DNA of 64,000 nucleotides. Source: JAXMHN01 sp964578605. Its GTDB lineage: Bacteria; Verrucomicrobiota; Verrucomicrobiia; Limisphaerales; SIBE01. The stretch is from positions 1-64,000 of the forward strand of contig CAZODO010000001.1 of the NCBI GenBank assembly GCA_964578605.1. The letters are read 5' to 3'. How positions within the stretch are numbered: position 1 is the first letter of the stretch; each line of letters opens with the position of its first letter. The notes under the pieces were generated by a model that was not told where the DNA came from, ran no database searches, and was given only the letters and a program-made list of their open reading frames with translations. Shown in pieces: positions 43,015 to 50,660 of the stretch. Both the position numbers and the translations under genes were made by a program.

Positions 43015-46000
43015 TTACCGCCTTGCGCGGAAGAACTTCATGGCGCCCGTGGGCGAGATCGTTGCCGGGCTGGTGGCGGACTCGGTCGTCCAGGTGCCGC
43101 CAACGAGGCTGTCGGTCGATTCCAGCGTGCCTTCGAAGGTGAGCACGAGGTCGCCCGTGGCTGTCCGGGTGACGCTCAACGCCGCCGTTTGCGGTTCTTC
43201 GGCAAGCGTGCCGCCGGTGTAACCGAGCAGTTCGACATCCGCGATCTGCATGCTGTTGGCCGTTCCGGCGTTCACGACGGTCGGGAAGATCACCTTGTAG
43301 GAGGTGTAGGCCACGTCATTCGCGAAGAAAACTTCGCGCCGAATGAAGCGTTCCGGAAAGGCCGGGACGGCACCCTCGGCGATCTTCACAAACGAGCTGC
43401 CGTCGACCGATCCCCAGAGTTCGAACGAAGCGGGATCGCGCTCAGGCGCGTCGTTGGCGGAGGTGAGGGCAAGGCCTCGGACGGTGGTGGCGCTGGCCGG
43501 GGTGACGGTGAAGCCAGCGTTGAGTTTGTCGAAGTTCAGATACTTCGTTGCCGAGTTGGCGTCGATCGCGTTCGGAGCGAGTTCGGCTGCAGGCGAGTTT
43601 GTGGAGGTCGCCACGATGGCATTGGAGGGAGCCAGGACGTTAACGTCCGGCCCGTACCAGTAGATCACGTCAGACAGCGGAGCCAGACTGCTCGCGGCGG
43701 TGCTGTCGCCAACCTTGCGCATGGCCACTTGGACGAAATCGCCGCCGCCGCCTTCCTTAAGCGTGGCAATCATCGGGTAGCGTTTGCCCGCGGTGATCGC
43801 GACGGGGGTGGCCGTTGTGACCGTGGGTTTCTCCACGTTGTTCGGCTCGAGGAACGCACTGCAGCAGGCAGCTTCTTCGATCAGCGGAGCGTCTGTTCCA
43901 GGCACCGGCCAGGCATCGGTGGTGCTCAGGTACATCTGGGAGGCGTCATCGCTGCGAATAAAGAAGTGGTACTCACCACTTTCTTTTGCGATCAGATAAC
44001 CGCGGACGCGAGCGCCGTAATTCTCCGCGCGATCAGGGGTGTTGAAACCCGGGGTGTAGATCACGGTGTCCGGCGTGTTGGCCAGGTATTCCGGATCGTC
44101 ATACAGCGCTTGCAGCGCGGTTCCGGTGATGTCGCTCCAGATCTCCATTTTGGCTCTGGACGGGACCAGGCTGAACGATTTCCAGGTGTAAGCGCTGTCG
44201 GCGGCGATGATATTGCCCGCGTTGTCAGCCACGTTATTGACCGTCAGGGTGTATAGGGCGCCTTCGGTCTGCTGTGAAGTGGTCAACCGCACGGTGAACG
44301 GATCCACCAGGGTTGCCGCCGAAGCGGTCAGGCCGCTGTTGAACGTGTAATTGGCCGCCGTGGTGGCGGTGGGGGCGGTGACGGGTTCAGAGAAGGTCAC
44401 ATCCGCCGACGTCATCGTCTCGCTGCCAGTCACTTTGGCGATGAGCGGCTTCCGGGTGTCGGCATTGACCGTGATGGTCGCCACCGAACTGGTCTTCGCG
44501 ATGCCGAGCGTGCCCGCCACGAGGGCGAACTTGGCATTGTTGTCCGCGGTGGTCAGCACTGGAATGGTGTAAGACGGGGTCGTTGCGCCCACGATGGGCT
44601 TGCCATCACGCAGCCACTGATACCAGACGCTGTTGCCGTAATAGCTGAAGTTTGTCACGGCTCCCGCGACGGTCAGCCTCTCGTTGGCGAAGAGGGTTCT
44701 GTTTCCGGGTTGGGTGGTGAAGTTCAGCACGGCGCCAACCGGGTCGCCTGAACCGGCAAGTTGCACGGCACCCGCGATGGGCGGCAGGTTCGCTGCCAGC
44801 GTTGTATCATCCGTCTTCCGCATGCCAACGGCCACGCCGTCGCCGCCGCCGCCTTCCTTTAGCAGCACGATAAAGCCGTATTCCTTTCCGGCAGTGAGGC
44901 GAACAGGCGCTGCCGTGGTGGCTTCGTCGCCATCGACGGGTTCCAGGAAGGCTGCGCAGCAGCCCGCTTCTTGGATCAGCGGCGCATCGACGAGCGGGTC
45001 AGGAAGGGCCGCGCCCGATTGGTTCAGGAAGAATGCCGAAGCGTCATCGCTCCGGATGAAGAAGTCGTAATCGGCCGTTTCGAGCGGCGTGAAAACGCCG
45101 GTGATGCGAAGGCCAAAATTGTCCCCAAAGGACTCATTCCATCCCGCGGTGCCGTTGGCGCTGCCCGCTTGCAGGCTGCCGATGTAGACGGCGCGATCGG
45201 GAGTATTGGCAGTGAACTTCGCGTTCCCGGTCAGGTCGGCCAGCGTCGTTCCGGAAATGCCTTCGAAGATCTCAACTTTGAGCGTGCCGGGGACGGGGCG
45301 CACGTCGGTGGCGGTCGTGACCTGGAGGGTCGCCGCATCCGAATAGTTCGGCGTGATGTCCAGGGCGCGGACCGAGTAGGCATACTGCTTGCCAGTCTGG
45401 CCCGGGAAGTCGGCGAAGCTGGTCGTCTGGAGGACGGAAGTCAGGACTTTTCCATCGCGCTGGACTTCATACGCGACACGGCCCGAATTGTCGGTGGCGG
45501 CGTCCCAGGCGAGTTCAACCCGGCCAGCGCCGGTTGATACCGCGCGGAGGTTCGCGGGAGTGGTCGGCTTCTCGGTGTCCGCCTCTTCGACCATGGTCAC
45601 GATCTTGATATTGTCGACGTGCTGGTTCTGCCAGGCGTCACCTGTGCGGCCGCCGAAAACCAGGACGCCAGGGCTTGGAAAGTAAGCCGTCTGGTAGTTG
45701 GTGAGCATCTGTTTGCCCTTCCACCAGACATTGAGCTGCGCGTTTTCGAGCAGTTCCACCTTCAGCTTCGCCCAGCACAGGGCCGAAGGGTCTCCCGAGC
45801 CGTCCCAAGCGCCGGTCTGGAGCGAGGTCACATCGGCGCAGGTGCCGTTGCGTGTGGGCAAGGGGAATTGGGCCACCAGCGTGCCGTCCACGCGCACAGT
45901 GAGGGCGGCCACGTCGAGCCCGATCGATTGGTCGGCTACGTTGCACAACGACCCTGCCGTGCCGCCGCTATTCCAGGCGTCAAAACCGATGGCGATGCCT

Positions 46001-46443
46001 GTCTGCGTGCCTTCTTCGGCCAAACTGGCTTCGCAATTCTGGCCGCCGGCCCAGGTTCCAGCCGCGATGACCGGATCGCCCGCGCGCGCGAAGCTTACCG
46101 AAAATCCGTCGGCTGGGCTTTCCGAGCCGTTGCCGATCCGGAAATCCGCCTCGAATGTGAAGGCTTTGACGACCTTGCCATCATCGAAATCGTTGAAGAT
46201 GATGCGGCTGGATTGGCCAATGGCTTCGGTGACGACCAGGTAGCCGTCGTCGCCCGCTCCGCTCGCCCCACCGGATGGATTCCAGTAGCCCACTCCGAAA
46301 AAGGTCATTAACCCATCGGCAATGGGATCTGTGTTGAAGTCGTATTCCGCTGTGCCTGCGTAAGCTCCGGCGGCGCACAGCAAACCGGCCGCGAGGCAGC
46401 TTCTGCTAATCAGCTTCTGATAGTTTTTGGATCGTTTCATCAT
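43015..46443 (-). CDS. Large secreted protein with lectin-like, FnIII, PA14-like and discoidin-like domains
   Basis: 1142-aa protein with signal peptide ending AGAYAG, in a gene whose ribosome site is AAGAGAG before ATGATG. Domains in order: a concanavalin-like lectin fold with calcium-type loops (about 32-285, FEADFRIGNGSESPADGFSVSFA), a fibronectin III domain (about 293-380), a PA14-like domain (about 390-560, DYDFFIRSDDASAFFLN), an Ig-like domain (about 600-690), an SbsA-type Ig domain (about 692-790), a second PA14-like domain (about 800-950, EYHFFIRSDDASQMYLS) and an F5/8C-like domain (about 955-1090). The paired CC in EAGCCAAFLEP and EAACCSAFLEP marks both PA14 copies. It likely binds surface or environmental glycans. 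No catalytic module is seen. Confidence 0.88.
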   Translation of the reverse strand: MMKRSKNYQKLISRSCLAAGLLCAAGAYAGTAEYDFNTDPIADGLMTFFGVGYWNPSGGASGAGDDGYLVVTEAIGQSSRIIFNDFDDGKVVKAFTFEADFRIGNGSESPADGFSVSFARAGDPVIAAGTWAGGQNCEASLAEEGTQTGIAIGFDAWNSGGTAGSLCNVADQSIGLDVAALTVRVDGTLVAQFPLPTRNGTCADVTSLQTGAWDGSGDPSALCWAKLKVELLENAQLNVWWKGKQMLTNYQTAYFPSPGVLVFGGRTGDAWQNQHVDNIKIVTMVEEADTEKPTTPANLRAVSTGAGRVELAWDAATDNSGRVAYEVQRDGKVLTSVLQTTSFADFPGQTGKQYAYSVRALDITPNYSDAATLQVTTATDVRPVPGTLKVEIFEGISGTTLADLTGNAKFTANTPDRAVYIGSLQAGSANGTAGWNESFGDNFGLRITGVFTPLETADYDFFIRSDDASAFFLNQSGAALPDPLVDAPLIQEAGCCAAFLEPVDGDEATTAAPVRLTAGKEYGFIVLLKEGGGGDGVAVGMRKTDDTTLAANLPPIAGAVQLAGSGDPVGAVLNFTTQPGNRTLFANERLTVAGAVTNFSYYGNSVWYQWLRDGKPIVGATTPSYTIPVLTTADNNAKFALVAGTLGIAKTSSVATITVNADTRKPLIAKVTGSETMTSADVTFSEPVTAPTATTAANYTFNSGLTASAATLVDPFTVRLTTSQQTEGALYTLTVNNVADNAGNIIAADSAYTWKSFSLVPSRAKMEIWSDITGTALQALYDDPEYLANTPDTVIYTPGFNTPDRAENYGARVRGYLIAKESGEYHFFIRSDDASQMYLSTTDAWPVPGTDAPLIEEAACCSAFLEPNNVEKPTVTTATPVAITAGKRYPMIATLKEGGGGDFVQVAMRKVGDSTAASSLAPLSDVIYWYGPDVNVLAPSNAIVATSTNSPAAELAPNAIDANSATKYLNFDKLNAGFTVTPASATTVRGLALTSANDAPERDPASFELWGSVDGSSFVKIAEGAVPAFPERFIRREVFFANDVAYTSYKVIFPTVVNAGTANSMQIADVELLGYTGGTLAEEPQTAALSVTRTATGDLVLTFEGTLESTDSLVGGTWTTESATSPATISPTGAMKFFRARR

Positions 46444-46457
46444 GCTCTCTTGTTATC

Positions 46458-46478
46458 AAGATGCCGAATGGGCATCTT
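46458..46478 (-). promoter_or_regulatory. Leader hairpin upstream of the lectin/PA14 gene
   Basis: AAGATGCC and GGCATCTT form an 8-bp perfect stem with a 5-base loop, 15 bp before the start codon on the minus strand and just upstream of the ribosome site. It may be an operator or a leader structure affecting translation. Confidence 0.35.
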
Positions 46479-46568
46479 ATTCCAGGTGAACCCTACTCTA
46501 GACCTACCTTGCGCACGCTCACGTGGCCCGTCAACCTAAAAGTGCGACGGCCGTCTCAATTTTGTGGG

Positions 46569-46703
46569 TCATCTGAACCTTTTGCTGTGGCTCACTGACC
46601 CGACGCAGAACGATTTCTTCGGGTAGTCCGCTCCATAGCAGTCACCCGGACTCCGCACGGGAAGCCGAATCCGCTTGGCTTCATCGACCTTCACAGTACT
46701 CAT
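46569..46703 (-). CDS. Very small AbrB-like hypothetical protein
   Basis: 44-residue frame reading MSTVKVDEAKRIRLPVRSPG followed by DCYG and a basic C-terminus. The first 25 residues resemble the DNA-binding strand-turn of AbrB/MazE-like swapped-hairpin antitoxins (VDEAKRIRLP), recalled and not checked. The C-terminal half does not continue the family pattern, so it may be truncated or frameshifted. It lies next to a toxin-antitoxin pair on the other strand. Confidence 0.35.
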   Translation of the reverse strand: MSTVKVDEAKRIRLPVRSPGDCYGADYPKKSFCVGSVSHSKRFR

Positions 46704-46834
46704 GGCTTGAAAGTCCGCCGAGGGCTCCAGCATTTCAAGCCGCTTCCTGTGGGAAGCAAGAGACGGCGCTGGACGGAGAGAGCGCTGGCCCAAAAGCGCA
46801 CTTGCCGCTTGCTGGAGAGGCTGGCCGAGGGGTA

Positions 46835-46855
46835 GTCTTACTGTATGAGTAAGAC
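46835..46855. promoter_or_regulatory. Palindrome spanning the antitoxin start codon
   Basis: GTCTTACT (46835-46842) and AGTAAGAC (46848-46855) form a perfect 8-bp inverted repeat with a 5-nt centre GTATG that contains the start ATG. It fits an operator bound by the ribbon-helix-helix antitoxin, or an mRNA hairpin that presents the start codon in its loop. Confidence 0.55.
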
Positions 46856-47111
46856 CGGACTGATGTCCTTAACCGTTAAGTTGCCACCGGACCATCATGC
46901 AGCGGTCTGCGGAAAGCCAAATCGAAGCGCCTGGGTGCGGAACGCCATTGCTGAGAAACTTGAACGCGAGGGGTCGCGAGCCAGGCGGCCTCGGACGGTT
47001 CTAGGACGCAAGCTGTTGGCTGCACGGACAGAGTATGCTCAGTCTGGTGGACGCCCCTTGTCGCTGGACGAAGTACAGAAGGAGGTCGCGCGACGAAGGG
47101 GAGAGCGATGA
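46845..47111 (+). CDS. Ribbon-helix-helix-type antitoxin
   Basis: 88-aa protein with an N-terminal beta strand and helices fitting a CopG/RHH fold (LMSLTVKLPPDHHAAVCGKP, then NRSAWVRNAIAEKLEREG) and a charged, probably flexible C-terminus (EVQKEVARRRGER) that would wrap the toxin. Its stop overlaps the toxin start (ATGA at 47108-47111). It is expected to neutralise the PIN protein and repress the operon. The start lies inside a palindrome. Confidence 0.8.
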   Translation: MSKTGLMSLTVKLPPDHHAAVCGKPNRSAWVRNAIAEKLEREGSRARRPRTVLGRKLLAARTEYAQSGGRPLSLDEVQKEVARRRGER

Positions 47112-47509
47112 AACGGACCTATCTGGACAGCTCAGTCTTGATTCAAGCGGTCCAGGGCGTCGACGGCGACAAGACGGCGGCTTTGCTGGAGGATCCTGAA
47201 CGGGAGTTTGTCGCCGCCACGTTCTTGAAGCTGGAGTTGCTTCCTCAACCGACGTTTCATCGCCGCAAGGCGGAACTTGAGTTTTTGGGCGAGTTCTTCG
47301 CCCGAGTGGTCGATTGGTGTGAAGCATCTGAGGATCTGGTGGGAGCAGCCCTTGCGGAAGCCGGCGCGGTGCCGTTGTCCGCCGTGGACGCGATCCACGT
47401 GGCGGCAGCAAAACGGCTGAAAGCAGATGAGTTCATCACGGCAGAGCGCCCCGGCAAGCCGCTGCACAAAGCCCGCGGCCTGAAAGTCCGCTTCCTGCCG
47501 AACGTGTAG
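47108..47509 (+). CDS. PIN-domain toxin (VapC-like ribonuclease)
   Basis: 133-aa PIN protein. The first acidic residue is D7 in TYLDSSVLI, the second E43 in FLKLELLP, and the third D94 in SAVDAIHVAAAKRLKADEFIT, matching the Mg-dependent nuclease site of VapC-type toxins. The expected fourth acidic position is less clear (E113 in TAERPGK). It is paired by overlap with the RHH antitoxin. The RNA target is unknown. Confidence 0.88.
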   Translation: MKRTYLDSSVLIQAVQGVDGDKTAALLEDPEREFVAATFLKLELLPQPTFHRRKAELEFLGEFFARVVDWCEASEDLVGAALAEAGAVPLSAVDAIHVAAAKRLKADEFITAERPGKPLHKARGLKVRFLPNV

Positions 47510-47573
47510 CCAGCCTCCTCGCTAGCGACCACACGATCAGCCGTTACGGAGGTGACTATGAGGGCCGGGGCGG

Positions 47574-47765
47574 GTGGCCCTCTATGAGGACACGCACTAC
47601 AACAAGGCTACGGTTGCCGCAGAGGCGGCATTCACGCAAATCTCAGAGTTCATCATCCAGCACGGCGGGACGGTGCGAGACGAAGCAGAAGACGAGCTGC
47701 TAGCGAAGGTGGCTGAAGTCTTCCATGAGGAGAAACCTCGCTTTTGGGGTTCGTTATTCAGCGGC
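47574..47765 (+). pseudogene. Probable decayed gene fragment
   Basis: A GTG-started frame has protein-like composition for about 60 codons (YNKATVAAEAAFTQISEFII, then EAEDELLAKVAEVFHEEKP) and then turns into arginine/serine-rich nonsense. A GC hairpin (GAGGGCC with GGCCCTC, 47560-47582) lies over its start. The 629-bp gap from 47510 to 48138 otherwise contains only the 11-bp array of site 4. I do not recognise the fragment. Confidence 0.3.
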
Positions 47766-47880
47766 AATGGGCGGTTCGGCAGCCGTGGGTTGAGTGCGCG
47801 TCAGTCCGTCGGCGACAACCCGCTTCCCTCGGCGAAGTGGTCACCGATTACCTCAAGAGTCCGGACCTCCTACCCTTCTG

Positions 47881-47946
47881 CCCACGTTGAAAGCACGTTG
47901 ATGCCACGTCAACGGACGTGCTTCGAACGTGGGTTGAACGTGTCTG
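47881..47946. repeat. 11-bp tandem array with central inversion, site 4
   Basis: Three units (cccacgttgaa, agcacgttgat, gccacgtcaac) occupy 47881-47913 and three of opposite orientation (ggacgtgcttc, gaacgtgggtt, gaacgtgtctg) occupy 47914-47946 without spacer. The outer part also forms a classic inverted repeat: 47881-47898 against 47916-47933 matches 16 of 18 positions. This is the shortest and most diverged of the four arrays. It lies between the converging PIN toxin and Gfo/Idh/MocA genes. Confidence 0.7.
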
Positions 47947-48138
47947 GAAAGGGGAGATCGGGGAGGCGTTGCCGCTCTTCACGGGTAGGTTCCGTTCCGC
48001 GCTCACAGGCGGCCCTCTCAGAACCGCGAACCACGCGAAGGAGTGGGGACGGCGCGAGCGATCTCGGAGTGCCATTTGTCGCGCTTTCCTTGCGCGCCTT
48101 TGGCCGAACCTCGCGCCTGATTCCGCGATTAAGGCCCT

Positions 48139-49434
48139 TTAGGCCGGCGGAAGTTTCCAGGGGGCGCGCATGGGGCGGGAGAGAAGTGCGTTGGCCGAAT
48201 CGTCGCTGACGAACTGCTCGCGGTCCGGGTCCCACTTGAGTTTGCGCCCGAGTTTGATGGCGATATTGGCGAGGTGGCACACGGTCGAGACGCGGTGGCC
48301 AATGTCTACGGGAAAGTAAGGGTCTTTCCGGCTCTTGACGCACTGGAGGAAGTCGTCGTGTTCGCCGTTCGGATTCGTGTAAAGGTGGAGTTCGTCGGGG
48401 CCGATTATCGACTCGGCGATTTCCTTGGAGCTGGCTTGCACGGGGGCGCGCCAGCCCGTGTTGCCCACCCAGCCGTCCGAGCCGATGAACTTGATGCTCG
48501 GGTTGCCAGGTTTGCACGTCATAACGACGCCGTTGGCGTAGCGATAGGTGACGTCGTAATCCTTCACGGTGTTATAAAGGCCTCCCTCCCAGTAGGTGCC
48601 CGTTGCCTCAATTTCCACCGGGCCGCTCCGTTCGGTGTCGTTGGCCCATTGCGCGGTGTCGAAAAGGTGGGCGCCCCAATCGCAGATGATGCCGCCTGAA
48701 TAATCCTGGATCCAACGGAAGTTGAAATGGACGCGGTCTTTGTTGTAAGGCGCTTCCGGGGCGGGGCCGAGCCACATATCGTAATCGAAATCAGGCGGCA
48801 CGGGCTGGGGCGTGGGATCGCCTGGCACGTTAGGCTGTTTGGGCAGGATCACTTCAATACGCTGCAGCTTGCCGATGCGACCGTTCCGCACCAGTTCGGC
48901 CATGCGATGGTATTCCGGCACAGCTCGATCTTCGGTGCTGGTCTGGAACACGCGCTTGTGCTTGCGGACCGTTTCGGTCAGGACCTGGCCTTCGGCGACC
49001 GTTAACGTGGGTTTTTCGCATTGGACATGTTTCCCGGCATGGAGGGCCAGGGCGCTGATCAGCGTGTGCCAATGATCCGGGGTGGAAATCATGACGGCGT
49101 CGATGTCCGGTCGGGCGAGGATCTCGCGGAAATCCCTGGTGGCGAAGCAGTCTTCGTTTTGGTAACGGTCATTGACGGTTTCTTTGGCGCGGAGAAGGCG
49201 TTTGCCATCCACGTCGCAAACGGCCACCACTTGGGCGCTCTTGTGCCGGAGGTAAGGCGGGAGATTCCAGCCTATCCCATGATCACCCGTCCCGATGAAG
49301 CCGACGGTGATGCGGTTGCCTGGGCTGACGACTCCTTGCAGGCCAAGGACTGATGCCCGGACGATGAGGGGCGCAGCGGCGATGCCTAGGGATGTGCGTT
49401 GCAGGAAAGACCGGCGGCTGAGCGGCGTGTTCAT
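48139..49434 (-). CDS. Tat-exported Gfo/Idh/MocA-family oxidoreductase
   Basis: 431-aa NAD(P)-dependent oxidoreductase. The N-terminus LSRRSFLQRTSLGIAAAPLIV is a twin-arginine signal. The Rossmann motif is VGFIGTGDHGIGW (about 44-56), followed by AVMISTPDHWH, the diagnostic CEKPT (Lys in the active site) and a C-terminal domain with GGIICDWGAHLFDTAQWA. Export with bound cofactor by Tat is typical of this family in Planctomycetes and Verrucomicrobia. The substrate is probably a sugar or cyclitol and is unknown. It is divergent from the type VII-like cluster across 184 bp. Confidence 0.93.
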   Translation of the reverse strand: MNTPLSRRSFLQRTSLGIAAAPLIVRASVLGLQGVVSPGNRITVGFIGTGDHGIGWNLPPYLRHKSAQVVAVCDVDGKRLLRAKETVNDRYQNEDCFATRDFREILARPDIDAVMISTPDHWHTLISALALHAGKHVQCEKPTLTVAEGQVLTETVRKHKRVFQTSTEDRAVPEYHRMAELVRNGRIGKLQRIEVILPKQPNVPGDPTPQPVPPDFDYDMWLGPAPEAPYNKDRVHFNFRWIQDYSGGIICDWGAHLFDTAQWANDTERSGPVEIEATGTYWEGGLYNTVKDYDVTYRYANGVVMTCKPGNPSIKFIGSDGWVGNTGWRAPVQASSKEIAESIIGPDELHLYTNPNGEHDDFLQCVKSRKDPYFPVDIGHRVSTVCHLANIAIKLGRKLKWDPDREQFVSDDSANALLSRPMRAPWKLPPA

Positions 49435-49618
49435 GGGGCCGATGTTAAGCGCAGCGGATGGGAGCGAACAAATGAAAAGCGCCCAGATCGGCGCGAGTCT
49501 TGCTCAATTCCGATTCCCTCCTTATCTTGGAGGACGCTCGGTCGCCGTCATGCGGCAGGTGGTTTCCTGCGGGTTCGGTGGGATGGGCGGGAAACCAGCG
49601 GCCCAACTTAGGAGAGAT

Positions 49619-49891
49619 ATGAGTCAAGCAATCATGGATCCGGAGAGCGTCCGCCGGTTTGCGGAGGAACTCCAGCGTTTCAACCGGGATGTCGAAGCGC
49701 GGATGGCGTCGCTCCAGGCGCGTTTTGCCGCGCTTGGCGATACCTGGCAGGACCAGGAACACATCAAGTTTTCGGAGGAGTTCAAGACAACCATGAAGGC
49801 GCTCCGCAAATTCGTCGAGATTTCCGGCCAGCAAACGCCTTTCCTCCTCCGGAAAGCGCAGCGGATCGAAGAGTACCTTAACCAGCGTTGA
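49619..49891 (+). CDS. WXG100-like protein with W-x-D turn
   Basis: 90-aa all-helical protein with no signal peptide. The turn between the two predicted helices carries W43-Q-D45 and F51. EsxA of Mycobacterium has W43-G-G45 and Y51, so position and spacing match while Gly is Asp here. The second helix (KFSEEFKTTMKALRKFVEIS) ends with LLRKAQRIEEYLNQ. ATG 49619 has the ribosome site AGGAGA. It opens a four-gene cluster with a FtsK/EssC-type ATPase and is a candidate secreted substrate or structural partner. Proteins of this kind are annotated in Planctomycetes, from memory. Confidence 0.85.
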   Translation: MSQAIMDPESVRRFAEELQRFNRDVEARMASLQARFAALGDTWQDQEHIKFSEEFKTTMKALRKFVEISGQQTPFLLRKAQRIEEYLNQR

Positions 49892-49893
49892 CG

Positions 49894-50451
49894 ATGCCGG
49901 GTCGTGCCCAGGTCAGCTCGGTCGAAGCCGTGGGCGAATTCCGCTCCAGGCTGATCGTTTACATCAGCAAAGTGCGCTCCGCCCTTGAAGAAGCCAGCGA
50001 CGAAATCCGCCAGACCCGGACCTGGCTCGAGAACACTCAGCGCCCGCATTGGGAAAACGAATTGCGCCGCCGCAGGCGGGATCTCGAGGAAAAGGAACAG
50101 CTCTTGTTCAGCGCGAAGCTTTCGCGGATTTTGACCCAATCGGCTGCTCAGGTGCTCGCGGTGGAGCGGGCGAAACGGGCCGTGCATGACGCCGAGGAGA
50201 AGCGGTTGCTGATCAACAAGTGGATCCGCGAGTTCGAAAACCGGGCCGAACCGCTCGGCAAGCAGGTCGAACAGATGGTGACGTTCGTTAGCACGGACCT
50301 GGGGAAGGCGGCGGCGCATCTGGGCAGCCTCCTGACCGCTCTCGAGGCCTACACGGCGGTTCGGTCGGAGGCCGGAGCGGCACTCGCCCCCGGGTCCGCC
50401 TCGGCCGCAGTGCCCTCGGCCGAAACTCCTGGCGGGGAGGGACCCGCATGA
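49894..50451 (+). CDS. Helical coiled-coil protein of the type VII-like cluster
   Basis: 185-aa protein, almost entirely helical. It contains two tryptophan-bearing segments (TRTWLENTQRPHWENELRRR and LINKWIREFENR), a long heptad-like stretch of about 25-150, and a small Ala/Pro/Gly-rich tail (SASAAVPSAETPGGEGPA). It has no signal peptide or membrane helix. A TTG start at 49888 would overlap the previous stop. Its stop overlaps the next start (ATGA). Length and Trp spacing suggest an extended relative of the WXG100 hairpins or a chaperone/adaptor. I recall similar proteins beside planctomycete WXG100 genes, unverified. Confidence 0.72.
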   Translation: MPGRAQVSSVEAVGEFRSRLIVYISKVRSALEEASDEIRQTRTWLENTQRPHWENELRRRRRDLEEKEQLLFSAKLSRILTQSAAQVLAVERAKRAVHDAEEKRLLINKWIREFENRAEPLGKQVEQMVTFVSTDLGKAAAHLGSLLTALEAYTAVRSEAGAALAPGSASAAVPSAETPGGEGPA

Positions 50452-50660
50452 ATCTCAATGCCACTCGCACCCGAGTAGAAAGCCTCACCCGGGAATTGTG
50501 CAGGAGTTGGGACGAGACCAGGAACGTGTGGCGGGATGCCAAAGCCCAGGAGTTCGACGCCGAATACATGCAGGAGCTTGTCGCGCGCTGCAGCCAGGCC
50601 AGCGCGGCTATCGAGAAATTGGATCAATTATTAACCAGGGTTAGAAACGATTGTGAGTAG
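50448..50660 (+). CDS. Second WXG100-like protein with W-x-D turn
   Basis: 70-aa helical hairpin. W28-R-D30 is followed by F36 and Y40; the W to F spacing of eight is the same as in the 90-aa protein (W43 to F51). The N-terminal helix is shorter than in classical WXG100 proteins. It starts by ATGA overlap with the coiled-coil gene and its end overlaps the FtsK start by 8 bp, so all four genes form one translationally coupled unit. It may form a heterodimer with the 90-aa protein, as EsxA does with EsxB. Confidence 0.75.
   Translation: MNLNATRTRVESLTRELCRSWDETRNVWRDAKAQEFDAEYMQELVARCSQASAAIEKLDQLLTRVRNDCE

Noticed and set aside
47766..48209. Continuation of the open frame from 47574 to 48209 as one protein of about 210 residues.
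   Set aside because: After about 60 codons the composition becomes arginine/serine-rich, the frame crosses the 11-bp array and it overlaps the Gfo/Idh/MocA gene end.
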